A stretch of 13,216 nucleotides of DNA from Chelonobacter sp006228105. Lineage in GTDB: Bacteria; Pseudomonadota; Gammaproteobacteria; Enterobacterales; Pasteurellaceae. A program made the translations under genes and the position numbers. Below are positions 6,088-13,216 of this stretch, piece by piece (within the stretch, counting starts at the first letter, position 1; every line of letters starts with the position of its first letter). The notes below the pieces were generated by a model, which did not search any database, had not been told where the DNA came from, and saw only the letters and a list, made by a program, of their open reading frames with translations. The stretch lies in assembly GCF_006228105.1 (NCBI RefSeq), contig NZ_VDHH01000147.1, one strand, 5' to 3'.

Positions 6088-6117
6088 TTGCTTGTTTTTA
6101 TAGCAATGTTGTATAAA
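6088..6117 (+). promoter_or_regulatory. Probable promoter of the malolactic operon
   Basis: TATAAA (-10, 6112-6117, five of six) with TTGCTT (6088-6093) 18 bases upstream as a weak -35. A start near 6124 would give a leader of about 55 bases. Confidence 0.4.
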
Positions 6118-6179
6118 AAATGCGTACCTTGGGCACTTAGGGTATTCTCACCAATATCTTTTTTAATAAGGAAAGCGTA

Positions 6180-7820
6180 ATGAAAAAATCACATGATGTT
6201 TTAAATGATCCGTTCCTGAATAAAGGCACTGCTTTTACTTTGGAGGAGAGAGCAAAATTGGGCTTGATTGGTTTGCTGCCGGCTTGCGTGCAAACACTGG
6301 AGGAACAAACCAATCAGGCTTATGCCCAATATCAAAAGAAAGACTCCAATATCGAAAAACGCCAATTCTTAATGGAAATTTTCAATACCAACCGTACATT
6401 ATTTTATGCGTTGTTCAGCCGTCATGTGGTTGAATTTATGCCGATTGTTTATGATCCGACCATTGCTGAATCGATTGAGCGCTATGACGAACTGTTTGTT
6501 GATCCGCAATATGCGGCGTATTTATCGATCAACGAACCGGAAAATATTGAAGCTACCTTGAAAAATGCGGCGAACGGACGCGATATTAAATTGATTGTGG
6601 CAACCGATGCGGAAGGTATTTTAGGCATTGGCGACTGGGGCGTGAACGGTGTAGATATTTCGGTCGGTAAACTGATGGTTTACACCGCCGCAGCAGGAAT
6701 CGATCCGAATAGCGTGTTGCCGGTGGTGTTAGATGTCGGCACCAACCGTGATCAACTGCTCAATGATCCGCTGTATTTAGGCAACCGTCACCAACGGGTG
6801 CGTGGCGATCAATATTATCAATTTGTCGATCAATTCGTACAAAAAGCCGAAGCCCTGTTCCCGAAACTCTATCTGCATTGGGAAGATTTCGGGCGCTCGA
6901 ATGCGGCGAATATCTTGAACAAATACCGCGATAAAATTCCGACCTTCAACGACGATATTCAAGGTACCGGCATCATCAGCCTTGCCGGAATTTTGGGCGC
7001 ATTGAATATTTCTAAACAAAATATCACCGAGCAAACCTATATGTGTTTCGGTGCAGGCAGTGCAGGGGCGGGCATCACCAATCGGATTTATCAAGAAATG
7101 CTGCAACACGGCTTAAGCGAAAAAGAAGCGCGCGCTAAATTCTATATGGTGGACGTGCAGGGCTTGTTGTTTGATGACATGGACGACTTAACCCCGGAAC
7201 AACGCCCGTTCGCCCGCAAGCGTTCAGAATTTGCCAATAGCGATCAGCTCACTACGTTAGAAGCTGCGGTGAAAGCGGTTAAACCAACGATTTTGGTGGG
7301 AACGTCAACCCAAGGCGGAGCCTTTAGCGAGGCAGTGGTTAAAGCCATGGCGGCACACACCGAGCGTCCGATTATTTTCCCGCTCAGCAACCCGACCGAA
7401 CTGGCAGAAGCCACTGCCAAAGATTTGCTGACTTGGACTGATGGTAAAGCGTTGGTGGCAACGGGAATTCCGACCGACCCGGTGGAACTGAACGGGGTCA
7501 CTTATGAAATCGGACAAGCGAATAATGCGTTGATCTATCCGGGCTTAGGCTTGGGCGTGTTGGCTTCACAAGCACGGATTTTAAACGACACCATGATTTC
7601 CAAAGCGGCGCACTCCTTGGGCGGTTTGGTTGATCCGAGCAAAGCCGGGGCAGCCGTGTTGCCGCCGGTATCAAAACTGACGGTTTTCTCCAAAACCGTG
7701 GCAACGGCAGTAGCACAAAGTGCGGTTGATCAAAAACTGAATAAACAGCCGATCAAGGATATTGAGCAGGCGATTACTGAATTGAAATGGATTCCGGAAT
7801 ATCAGGATCTGAGTAAATAA
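6180..7820 (+). CDS. mleA: Malolactic enzyme (malic-enzyme family, MleA/MleS type)
   Basis: A 546-residue cytosolic enzyme of the malic-enzyme family. Catalytic residues are in place: Tyr91 in VYDPT, Lys164 in VGKLMVYTA, metal ligands Glu235/Asp236 in WEDFGRSNA and Asp258/259 in FNDDIQGT, then the NAD-binding GAGSAGAG (291-298). Many segments read like the malolactic enzymes of lactic acid bacteria rather than E. coli MaeA: the start FLNKGTAFT, FMEIFNTNRTLFY-like text, FVDPQYAAYL, LTTLEAAVKA, and AAHSLGGLVD near the C-terminus. Malolactic enzyme converts L-malate to L-lactate and CO2 with bound NAD and Mn2+. The next gene is an MleP-like carrier, which supports this. An NAD-malic enzyme making pyruvate cannot be excluded by sequence alone. 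AAGGA lies seven bases before the ATG. Confidence 0.85.
   Translation: MKKSHDVLNDPFLNKGTAFTLEERAKLGLIGLLPACVQTLEEQTNQAYAQYQKKDSNIEKRQFLMEIFNTNRTLFYALFSRHVVEFMPIVYDPTIAESIERYDELFVDPQYAAYLSINEPENIEATLKNAANGRDIKLIVATDAEGILGIGDWGVNGVDISVGKLMVYTAAAGIDPNSVLPVVLDVGTNRDQLLNDPLYLGNRHQRVRGDQYYQFVDQFVQKAEALFPKLYLHWEDFGRSNAANILNKYRDKIPTFNDDIQGTGIISLAGILGALNISKQNITEQTYMCFGAGSAGAGITNRIYQEMLQHGLSEKEARAKFYMVDVQGLLFDDMDDLTPEQRPFARKRSEFANSDQLTTLEAAVKAVKPTILVGTSTQGGAFSEAVVKAMAAHTERPIIFPLSNPTELAEATAKDLLTWTDGKALVATGIPTDPVELNGVTYEIGQANNALIYPGLGLGVLASQARILNDTMISKAAHSLGGLVDPSKAGAAVLPPVSKLTVFSKTVATAVAQSAVDQKLNKQPIKDIEQAITELKWIPEYQDLSK
7718..7726 (+). repeat. DNA uptake signal core inside mleA
   Basis: Exact AAGTGCGGT followed by an A/T-rich flank, near the 3' end of the malolactic enzyme gene. 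It suggests the gene has been resident in this lineage for some time. Confidence 0.85.
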
Positions 7821-7832
7821 CAGGAGCATGTT

Positions 7833-8798
7833 ATGCAATTTCTCTCTTCGATCGAAAGTACCTTGCCGATTCTGTTTATCATTGCACTCGGTTACGGATT
7901 GCGAAAGAAAGGGTGGTTTGCAGACAGTTTTGGCGGCAATATTTCAAAACTGATTTTGAATATTGCCCTGCCTGCTGGGATTTTTGTTTCGATCCTGAAA
8001 TATTTGACCCGTGACACGCTGTTTTCGTTGTCCGGCGGGCTGATCTATTTTGTTTTGATGACTGTATTGGCGTATGCAGTAGCGTTTTTGTTGGTCAAGG
8101 TGTTAAACGTTCGGCGTGGTCGATGCGGGGTTTTTATCAACGTGATCGTCAATGCCAACACGATTTTTATCGGCTTACCGCTCAATGTGGCGTTATTTGG
8201 TGAAGTTAGTTTGCCATATTTTTTGGTTTGCTATCTGGTCAATACGGTATCGACCTGGACAATCGGCGCCTGGTTGATTGCCAATGATGATCCGACGGTC
8301 GATGCGAACACACGCCAGGGCGGTTTTGACTGGAAAAAACTGTTAACGCCGCCAATTATCGGTGCGATCTTGGCATTTGTGTTTCTGCTTGCCGATATTT
8401 CGTTGCCGACCTTTGTCAATTCGACATTGGGTTATGTCGGCGAATTGGTGACCCCATTAGCGTTAATCTATGTCGGGATCGTGTTGGCGGACGCAGGCTT
8501 GAAGAGCATTCATTTTGATCGCGATGCAAGCGTGGCTTTAATCGGGCGCTTTATTTTAGTGCCCGGAATGATGATTGTGCTGATTCTGTTTGGCACCGGC
8601 TCACTCGGCAGCTTACCGCCAACAGAAGCCTATACTTTGATTGTCCAATCCGCCGTACCGGCATTGGCAGTACTACCGATTCTGGCGCATGCCGCTAACG
8701 GCGATGTGGAATATGCCACCAACGTGGTGACCACCAGCACCTTACTGTTTATTATCGTCATCCCAATCGTCAACGCGATTCTGCCGTTGATTGCCTAA
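7833..8798 (+). CDS. mleP: AEC-family carrier, probable malate permease
   Basis: A 321-residue inner-membrane protein with about ten hydrophobic spans and a central cytosolic loop (around residues 150-170, DDPTVDANTRQ). It belongs to the auxin efflux carrier (AEC) family. It has the first-half ILNIALPAGIF segment (41-51) and NANTIFIGLP (107-116), the usual polar-glycine-proline motif of that family. AEC members paired with malolactic enzyme (MleP) import malate or exchange it for lactate. Here the gene begins 12 bases after the mleA stop, with AGGAG six bases before the ATG, so the two should be co-transcribed. Substrate assignment rests on this pairing; other dicarboxylates are possible. Confidence 0.85.
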   Translation: MQFLSSIESTLPILFIIALGYGLRKKGWFADSFGGNISKLILNIALPAGIFVSILKYLTRDTLFSLSGGLIYFVLMTVLAYAVAFLLVKVLNVRRGRCGVFINVIVNANTIFIGLPLNVALFGEVSLPYFLVCYLVNTVSTWTIGAWLIANDDPTVDANTRQGGFDWKKLLTPPIIGAILAFVFLLADISLPTFVNSTLGYVGELVTPLALIYVGIVLADAGLKSIHFDRDASVALIGRFILVPGMMIVLILFGTGSLGSLPPTEAYTLIVQSAVPALAVLPILAHAANGDVEYATNVVTTSTLLFIIVIPIVNAILPLIA

Positions 8799-8803
8799 AT
8801 CAA

Positions 8804-8841
8804 AACCGCACTTTGATTCAGATAGAGCCTAAAGTGCGGTT
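8804..8841. terminator. Inverted uptake-signal pair after mleP
   Basis: AACCGCACTTT (8804-8814) and AAAGTGCGGTT (8831-8841) form a perfect 11-bp stem with a 16-base loop. The plus strand has no T-run after it (ctactag). The minus strand has TTTTGATTT. It may act as a weak or bidirectional terminator. Confidence 0.65.
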
Positions 8842-8889
8842 CTACTAGAATTTAATCACGCATTTAACTATCACACTATTTACAAAAAA

Positions 8890-8903
8890 TTGATTGTGAT
8901 CAG
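8890..8903 (+). promoter_or_regulatory. FNR-like box upstream of the RTX lipase gene
   Basis: TTGAT-TGTG-ATCAG matches the FNR consensus TTGAT-N4-ATCAA at nine of ten positions with the correct spacing. It is centred about 57 bases before the start codon. A weak promoter (TTGTGA 8894-8899, 18-base spacer, TAAGAT 8918-8923) overlaps it. FNR as the regulator, and the sign of its effect, are inferences. Confidence 0.5.
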
Positions 8904-8953
8904 CAAATTCCCTCTTGTAAGATAGTTGTTATTTGATCTATAAGGAAAATTAG

Positions 8954-11137
8954 ATGGCTACAATCTTGACTAGCTCAACAAGCAGTGCTATTTCGACTTT
9001 AGAATATGCAATTCTGGCAGCAAATTCCAATGTAATTGCCCGACATGACAACAATCGTTTTATTTTACCACCGGAATGGCAATCGTTAGATAAGACGCTT
9101 TCTAGTAATGTACCGTTAACAGGTAATCTTGGGTATGTACAAAATACAGCGAGTGGCTTTGAAGCAAAAGCCTATATGAAAGGTGAGCAAATTGTTATCG
9201 CTTTTGCCGGTACTAATGTCGGGGATCTAAAGGAGTGGGTTGCCGATTTTCAGATTGCACTTGCGGGCAAGGCACATCAACAGATTTTTGATGCAGCAAT
9301 ATACTATAAAGAGATTGTTTCTAACTATCCTGATAAAACGGTCAGTTTTACCGGGCATTCACTTGGTGGTGGATTAGCAGCATTAGCCGGAGTATTTTTT
9401 GATAAACCGGCAATAACCTTTGATCCGGCACCATTTAGATTGGCAGCAACGGAAGCAATGGCAAAAAATATCGCAACGGTATTAAGGCAGCTTGGTTATG
9501 AAGAAGATCAAGATTTAAATGCTTATCATACGGTAGAGAAACCAATTGCAGATGTTTCTGAATTATTAGGGCAACTGTTTAGTGCGGTGGTGCTGAATAC
9601 CGCAACCTTTCCGACAAAAATTCGGGGCGAAGAAAATATTCTTGCCTATGCCTTGAGAGGAGAGTTTTTAACAGATGGAATTCCGTTTTTAACGCAAGGA
9701 TTGGCTGCCTTGAAAATTGCCGGTGAATTTAATATCGTTAAAGCGGATCAAGCAGAGCTGACACTTTCTACCTTTACCTATCATGGTTTAGAACTGCTCG
9801 TGTTACCGATGATAGCACCTAAAATCAGTCTACTGTCACGCCATTTCACAGAAATTTTTGCCAATTTAGAAAATTATGAGCCTTCACATTATTCTAAAGA
9901 TAAAACAGCAACATTAATTCGATTTATTCAACAAGAAGTCAGTCATCTTATGGAAGGGAAAAACTACAGTTTTTTAAACGCTTTTGCTGATGATATTGAA
10001 TTGGTGGTAAATTCAGTTAATAATTTAGAACATAATTATATGTTGTCTCATCCAAAACTGCGCAGCGCACTGTTAAATTTGGTCATTGACTATTATTACC
10101 ATATCCCCTTAGGAGAGCAAGTCGGGTCATTCTTTGAAATTCGGCATGATGCGCTCTATTTTTCAACGGCTGATACGGCTAGAAAGGCTTTGATTAATGA
10201 ATTTATTAATGAATTAGCTATGTTAAATTTTATTGAAAAGGGTACGTTACTGGCGGATTTACGTGCCGGTAATAATGATGATTGGATTATTCATAACCAT
10301 ATTGAACGAGGTATGTTTTTCTCTGAAATGGATGTAGTAACAAATAATATTATTATTGGTGGCAACCATGACGATAACATCAAGGCTGGCAGTGGCGATG
10401 ATATTATTTTTGCCGGGCAGGGGCATGATGTGATTAATGGCGGGGCAGGTGCTGATAAAATGTATGGTGGTGCCGGTAATGATGTTTATTATGTCGATAA
10501 TCATGGAGATCATATTATCGAAGGGATTGCCCAAGGGGATGATTTGGTGAATAGCAACGTCACTTATACTCTAGGTCAACATTTGGAAAGACTAACATTG
10601 ATTGGTGATAAGTCCATTGCTGGATATGGAAATATTTTGAATAATACTTTGCATGGTAATGTAGGCAATAATATTTTAGATGGCGGGTGGGGCAATGATC
10701 AGTTATATGGTGGTGCTGGGAATGATATTTTGATTGGTGGGCAGGGTAATGATCGACTAGATGGTGGTGAGGGTAAAGATATTTTACAAGGCGGTATCGG
10801 CAATGATACCTATATATTTGGTACTAATTTTGGTCGGGATGTGATCAAAGATTATGATTTTTTTGCGGGTAGAGACGTTTTGCGTTTTACGGATGCCAAA
10901 ATTGAGCAGTCTTATTTTTTCAGAGAGAAAAATGATTTGATCGTTGCGTTGCGCGGTACATCAGACAGTATAAAAGTGGAAAATTGGTTTAAGCCGATAA
11001 TGGGATATGCTTATCAAGTAGAGGTTTTTGAATTTACTGATGTGAGCGTGAGTAATCAAACTGTCAGCCAAATTGCAGGCAAAAACTATTTGCCTCTGCC
11101 GGAATATTATGAGCAATCGGTGAATTTAATCGCTTAA
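8954..11137 (+). CDS. RTX protein with class-3-lipase-like domain (probable secreted lipase/phospholipase)
   Basis: A 727-residue protein with no N-terminal signal peptide. An alpha/beta-hydrolase region at about 60-210 contains IVIAFAGTN (79-87) and the nucleophile elbow GHSLGGG (134-140), so Ser136 is the likely catalytic serine. The other triad members I cannot fix. A helical region of about 250 residues follows, unlike anything I recognise. Then come two blocks of calcium-binding RTX nonapeptides: five at 469-513 and six at 568-621. Between them is a SNVTYTLG...ERLTLIG spacer (534-551), common in RTX proteins. The C-terminal part (about 622-707, GRDVIKDYDF, VENWF, VFEFTDV) resembles the haemolysin-type calcium-binding related domain. 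The end, SVNLIA, suits type I secretion. No secretion or acyltransferase genes lie in the window. The coding region is visibly richer in A/T than its neighbours. AAGGA lies seven bases before the ATG. Confidence 0.88.
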   Translation: MATILTSSTSSAISTLEYAILAANSNVIARHDNNRFILPPEWQSLDKTLSSNVPLTGNLGYVQNTASGFEAKAYMKGEQIVIAFAGTNVGDLKEWVADFQIALAGKAHQQIFDAAIYYKEIVSNYPDKTVSFTGHSLGGGLAALAGVFFDKPAITFDPAPFRLAATEAMAKNIATVLRQLGYEEDQDLNAYHTVEKPIADVSELLGQLFSAVVLNTATFPTKIRGEENILAYALRGEFLTDGIPFLTQGLAALKIAGEFNIVKADQAELTLSTFTYHGLELLVLPMIAPKISLLSRHFTEIFANLENYEPSHYSKDKTATLIRFIQQEVSHLMEGKNYSFLNAFADDIELVVNSVNNLEHNYMLSHPKLRSALLNLVIDYYYHIPLGEQVGSFFEIRHDALYFSTADTARKALINEFINELAMLNFIEKGTLLADLRAGNNDDWIIHNHIERGMFFSEMDVVTNNIIIGGNHDDNIKAGSGDDIIFAGQGHDVINGGAGADKMYGGAGNDVYYVDNHGDHIIEGIAQGDDLVNSNVTYTLGQHLERLTLIGDKSIAGYGNILNNTLHGNVGNNILDGGWGNDQLYGGAGNDILIGGQGNDRLDGGEGKDILQGGIGNDTYIFGTNFGRDVIKDYDFFAGRDVLRFTDAKIEQSYFFREKNDLIVALRGTSDSIKVENWFKPIMGYAYQVEVFEFTDVSVSNQTVSQIAGKNYLPLPEYYEQSVNLIA
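10358..10492 (+). repeat. RTX repeat block 1 (five nonapeptides)
   Basis: Five tandem nine-residue units of the type GGxGxDxhx (residues 469-513): GGNHDDNIK, AGSGDDIIF, AGQGHDVIN, GGAGADKMY, GGAGNDVYY. They form a calcium-binding parallel beta roll in this family. Confidence 0.9.
10655..10816 (+). repeat. RTX repeat block 2 (six nonapeptides)
   Basis: Six tandem units (residues 568-621): GNVGNNILD, GGWGNDQLY, GGAGNDILI, GGQGNDRLD, GGEGKDILQ, GGIGNDTYI. The central four are closest to consensus. Confidence 0.9.
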
Positions 11138-11146
11138 ATACTCTTT

Positions 11147-11180
11147 ATCAGGGTGGATTGCCTCCACCCTTCTGATTTTT
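11147..11180 (+). terminator. Terminator of the RTX gene
   Basis: ATCAGGGTGGA (11147-11157) pairs with TCCACC...CTGAT (11163-11176) with a three-base bulge, followed by five T (11176-11180). It ends in the short gap between two convergent genes and may also slow transcription arriving from rnb, though the minus strand lacks a T-run after it. Confidence 0.75.
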
Positions 11181-11189
11181 ATAGTAGTG

Positions 11190-13154
11190 CTATAAAACTA
11201 CATTGCCAATCAAACTGCGTGTGACGACATTTACTTCTACTAGCTTTATCTGCACTTGATCACCGATTTGGTAGGCTTTTTGATCTTTGATATACAGCGC
11301 CAATTCATCGCTGTTGAGGGTAGTTTCCTCTTTTTTATCGTGCAGGGTCGAGATTGGCACAAATACGCTAGCGCCGTTGTCGAGCAACTGTACCCGCAAG
11401 CCGCCACGGCTGACATCTTGTATCTCTGCACTGAAAATGGGTTGTTGTTCCACCAATGGCGCAAAATACAGGCTGTAGAGCCAATCGGCAATATCACGTT
11501 CCACCATGCGGTTTTGGCGACGAGCTTCTTGCAAGCGAGCCAGAATCTCATCGGCGGGCTTGATCGCACTTTGATTCAGCAGACACTGTTTGATAATACG
11601 GTGATTCACCATATCCGAATATTTGCGAATCGGCGAGGTCCAAGTAGCATAAGCCGGCAGCCCCAAGCCAAAGTGCGGTGCGGCTTCGGCTTTGAATTCG
11701 GCAAAGGTCAGGAAACGGCGTAAGCGCATTTCCAAAAAGCTGAAATCATATTGCTCGATATCATGGCGCATTTGGCAATAGCCGTTGAGCGTGGTCAGGT
11801 TTTCAAGCGAATAACGTTGCGCCAATTCGGCACGGTTGTCATCATTGGCAAGGGTTGCCAGCAAGAAATCATGTGCTGCCTGTTGAAATTTTTGATCGAA
11901 ACCGCTGTGGGTGTTGAAAATACCGCACTTGGCGTGTTGATCCAAATACTGTGCTGCACTGGTGTTGGCGATAATCATCGCTTCTTCCACGATCTGGTTG
12001 GCAATGCGGCGGTGTTTGGCGTGAATAGCTTTCACTTTGCCGTCTTGCTCCAGTTCAAAACTGTAATCCGGGCGTTCTTTAAACAGCAGGGCGTGCGTTC
12101 TGCGCCAATCAATGCGCGCAAGGGCAAATTGGTGTAGTAACTCGATCTGTTTGGCGATTTTCTCATCGTTTGGCTGCCAGTGGTTTGTCACTTGCTCCAA
12201 CAGATCGGAAACTTCGTCATAATCCAATTTGGCTTTGGATTCGATCCACGCTGCGCTAAAGTGGGGTTCACCAGTGATTTCACCGTTGCGATTGGTTTCA
12301 ATGGTACAAACCAACGCTGGGCGTTGCTGTTGTGGCACTAGCGAACAGAGTTCGTCCGACAGTTCGCGCGGTAACATCGGAATGTTGAAACCTGGCAGAT
12401 AGTTGGTGAAACAACGCTGTCTGGCATCTTGCTCGATTTGTGAATCCTGCGGAATATAAGCGGTCGGATCGGCAATCGCGACCCACAATTTCCAGCCGTT
12501 ATCGGTCTCTTCAATATGCAGCGCATCGTCCATATCTTGGGTGGAAGCGGCATCAATCGTGACAAAATCCAATGTGGTCAGATCTTGGCGTGACAGGGTT
12601 TGATCCAAGGTGTATGAATCCAATCCGGCAACCGGTGTACGAGGTTGTTGGTGACGGGCAAGAGTGACCCACCAAGGCGCAAAATGGTCATCGGCGCGGC
12701 AAATAAATTGGCTGATTTTGGCGAAAAAGGCGCGATCGTCACGCAGCGGATGTTTCTGTAATTCAGCCACCACCCAATCACCCTCTTGCAATTCGTCGCT
12801 TACGCTTTGCGCTTTGTTGGCGTTAATCAGGTTGTTAATGCTGGGGTGATCAACAATCAGTTGCAATTTTTTCTCTTTGTTAAACCGCACTTTGGCAATA
12901 AAGCGGGTCAGCATTGGTTCGATTAGGGCTTCCGGTTCGGCTTGTTCTTTGTCGCCGTTGGTTTCGATAACGGCACTGATTTTATCGCCATGCATCACTT
13001 TCTTCATTGCCGGCGGGGTGATGAAATAGCTTTTCTTGTCGCACTCTAAAAAGCCGAAACCTTTTTCATGGGCTTTCACCGAGCCTTCCACACGCGGTTT
13101 GTTTTCGCGAATCTGTTGTTTCAATTGGCTTAATAACGGATTGTTTTGAAACAT
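11190..13154 (-). CDS. rnb: Exoribonuclease II (RNase II)
   Basis: This processive, single-strand-specific 3'-to-5' RNA hydrolase degrades mRNA to 5'-nucleotides. The 654-residue length is close to E. coli RNase II. The N-terminal cold-shock domains start near residue 20 (EGSVKAHEKGFGFLE). The RNB domain has the catalytic acidic cluster DAASTQDMDD with Asp201, Asp207, Asp209 and Asp210, at the same numbers as in E. coli. NYLPGFNIPMLPRELSDELCSL starts at 251, and TSPIRKYSDMVNHR (506-519) carries the conserved arginine. A C-terminal S1 domain covers about 565-654. The ATG has AGGA six bases upstream (13161-13164 on the plus strand). It converges on the RTX gene with 52 bases between stops. It contains three uptake signal cores. 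Confidence 0.97.
   Translation of the reverse strand: MFQNNPLLSQLKQQIRENKPRVEGSVKAHEKGFGFLECDKKSYFITPPAMKKVMHGDKISAVIETNGDKEQAEPEALIEPMLTRFIAKVRFNKEKKLQLIVDHPSINNLINANKAQSVSDELQEGDWVVAELQKHPLRDDRAFFAKISQFICRADDHFAPWWVTLARHQQPRTPVAGLDSYTLDQTLSRQDLTTLDFVTIDAASTQDMDDALHIEETDNGWKLWVAIADPTAYIPQDSQIEQDARQRCFTNYLPGFNIPMLPRELSDELCSLVPQQQRPALVCTIETNRNGEITGEPHFSAAWIESKAKLDYDEVSDLLEQVTNHWQPNDEKIAKQIELLHQFALARIDWRRTHALLFKERPDYSFELEQDGKVKAIHAKHRRIANQIVEEAMIIANTSAAQYLDQHAKCGIFNTHSGFDQKFQQAAHDFLLATLANDDNRAELAQRYSLENLTTLNGYCQMRHDIEQYDFSFLEMRLRRFLTFAEFKAEAAPHFGLGLPAYATWTSPIRKYSDMVNHRIIKQCLLNQSAIKPADEILARLQEARRQNRMVERDIADWLYSLYFAPLVEQQPIFSAEIQDVSRGGLRVQLLDNGASVFVPISTLHDKKEETTLNSDELALYIKDQKAYQIGDQVQIKLVEVNVVTRSLIGNVVL
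11671..11679 (+). repeat. DNA uptake signal core within rnb
   Basis: Exact AAGTGCGGT on the plus strand, inside the rnb coding region. Confidence 0.85.
11922..11930 (-). repeat. DNA uptake signal core within rnb, minus orientation
   Basis: ACCGCACTT on the plus strand; read on the minus strand the core is followed by A/T-rich bases (ATTTTCA), as in the extended uptake motif. Confidence 0.85.
12884..12892 (-). repeat. DNA uptake signal core within rnb, minus orientation
   Basis: ACCGCACTT on the plus strand; on the minus strand it is preceded by CCA and followed by an A/T-rich run, a good match to the extended uptake motif. Confidence 0.85.
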
Positions 13155-13177
13155 CTTTTTTCCTGTTTAGCGGTCAT

Positions 13178-13204
13178 AAAAAATGGGCGGATAGTTATCC
13201 GCCC
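13178..13204 (-). terminator. Intrinsic terminator of the gene upstream of rnb
   Basis: Read on the minus strand, GGGCGGATA (13204-13196) and TATCCGCCC (13193-13185) form a G+C-rich hairpin, followed by A and six T (13183-13178). It terminates a minus-strand gene that lies beyond the right edge. Only 23 bases separate it from the rnb start codon. Confidence 0.85.
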
Positions 13205-13216
13205 CAGATTATTGAC

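Noticed and set aside
9583..9591. Uptake-signal-like TAGTGCGGT within the RTX gene
   Set aside because: It differs from the nine-base core at the first base, so it is not counted as an uptake signal.
11256..11723. Long plus-strand frames opposite rnb, here and at 11751-12137
   Set aside because: They are antisense shadows of a well-supported RNase II gene, with no ribosome-binding site and no recognisable protein family.

Overview
The window reads as a chromosomal segment of a Pasteurellaceae bacterium. The clearest evidence is the Haemophilus-type DNA uptake signal core AAGTGCGGT. I count 11 exact copies on the two strands in 13.2 kb, far above chance. Two pairs are arranged as inverted repeats behind genes, as is usual in the Haemophilus/Pasteurella/Aggregatibacter subclade. 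The protein sequences fit: glycerol facilitator, glycerol kinase, Grx4 and RNase II are all gammaproteobacterial in type. I cannot name the species.

Layout, left to right. (1) The 3' end of a polysaccharide deacetylase gene (3-500), closed by a hairpin. (2) A glycerol uptake operon (809-3389): glpF, glpK and a 71-residue membrane protein, with a CRP-like site upstream and a strong intrinsic terminator downstream. (3) A three-gene envelope cluster (3613-5464): lemA, a cytosolic TPM-domain protein, and an exported TPM-domain protein with a glycine-rich tail. (4) grxD (5576-5914), with a good promoter and an intrinsic terminator squeezed between that promoter and its start codon. (5) A malolactic-type gene pair (6180-8798): an enzyme of the MleA/MleS kind and an AEC-family carrier of the MleP kind. 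(6) A 727-residue secreted-type RTX protein with a lipase GHSLG motif (8954-11137), preceded by an FNR-like box. (7) Convergent to it, rnb for RNase II (13154-11190, minus strand). Its start lies just after a terminator belonging to a gene outside the window.

Functionally most of the window is carbon and energy metabolism (glycerol entry and phosphorylation; malate uptake with decarboxylation to lactate) plus envelope and housekeeping genes. The glycerol kinase lacks the E. coli glutamate that helps bind IIA-Glc, so carbon control of glycerol use may rest on the CRP-like site. The malolactic pair and the RTX lipase are the two accessory-looking parts. No tRNA, rRNA, CRISPR array, insertion sequence or prophage gene was seen.
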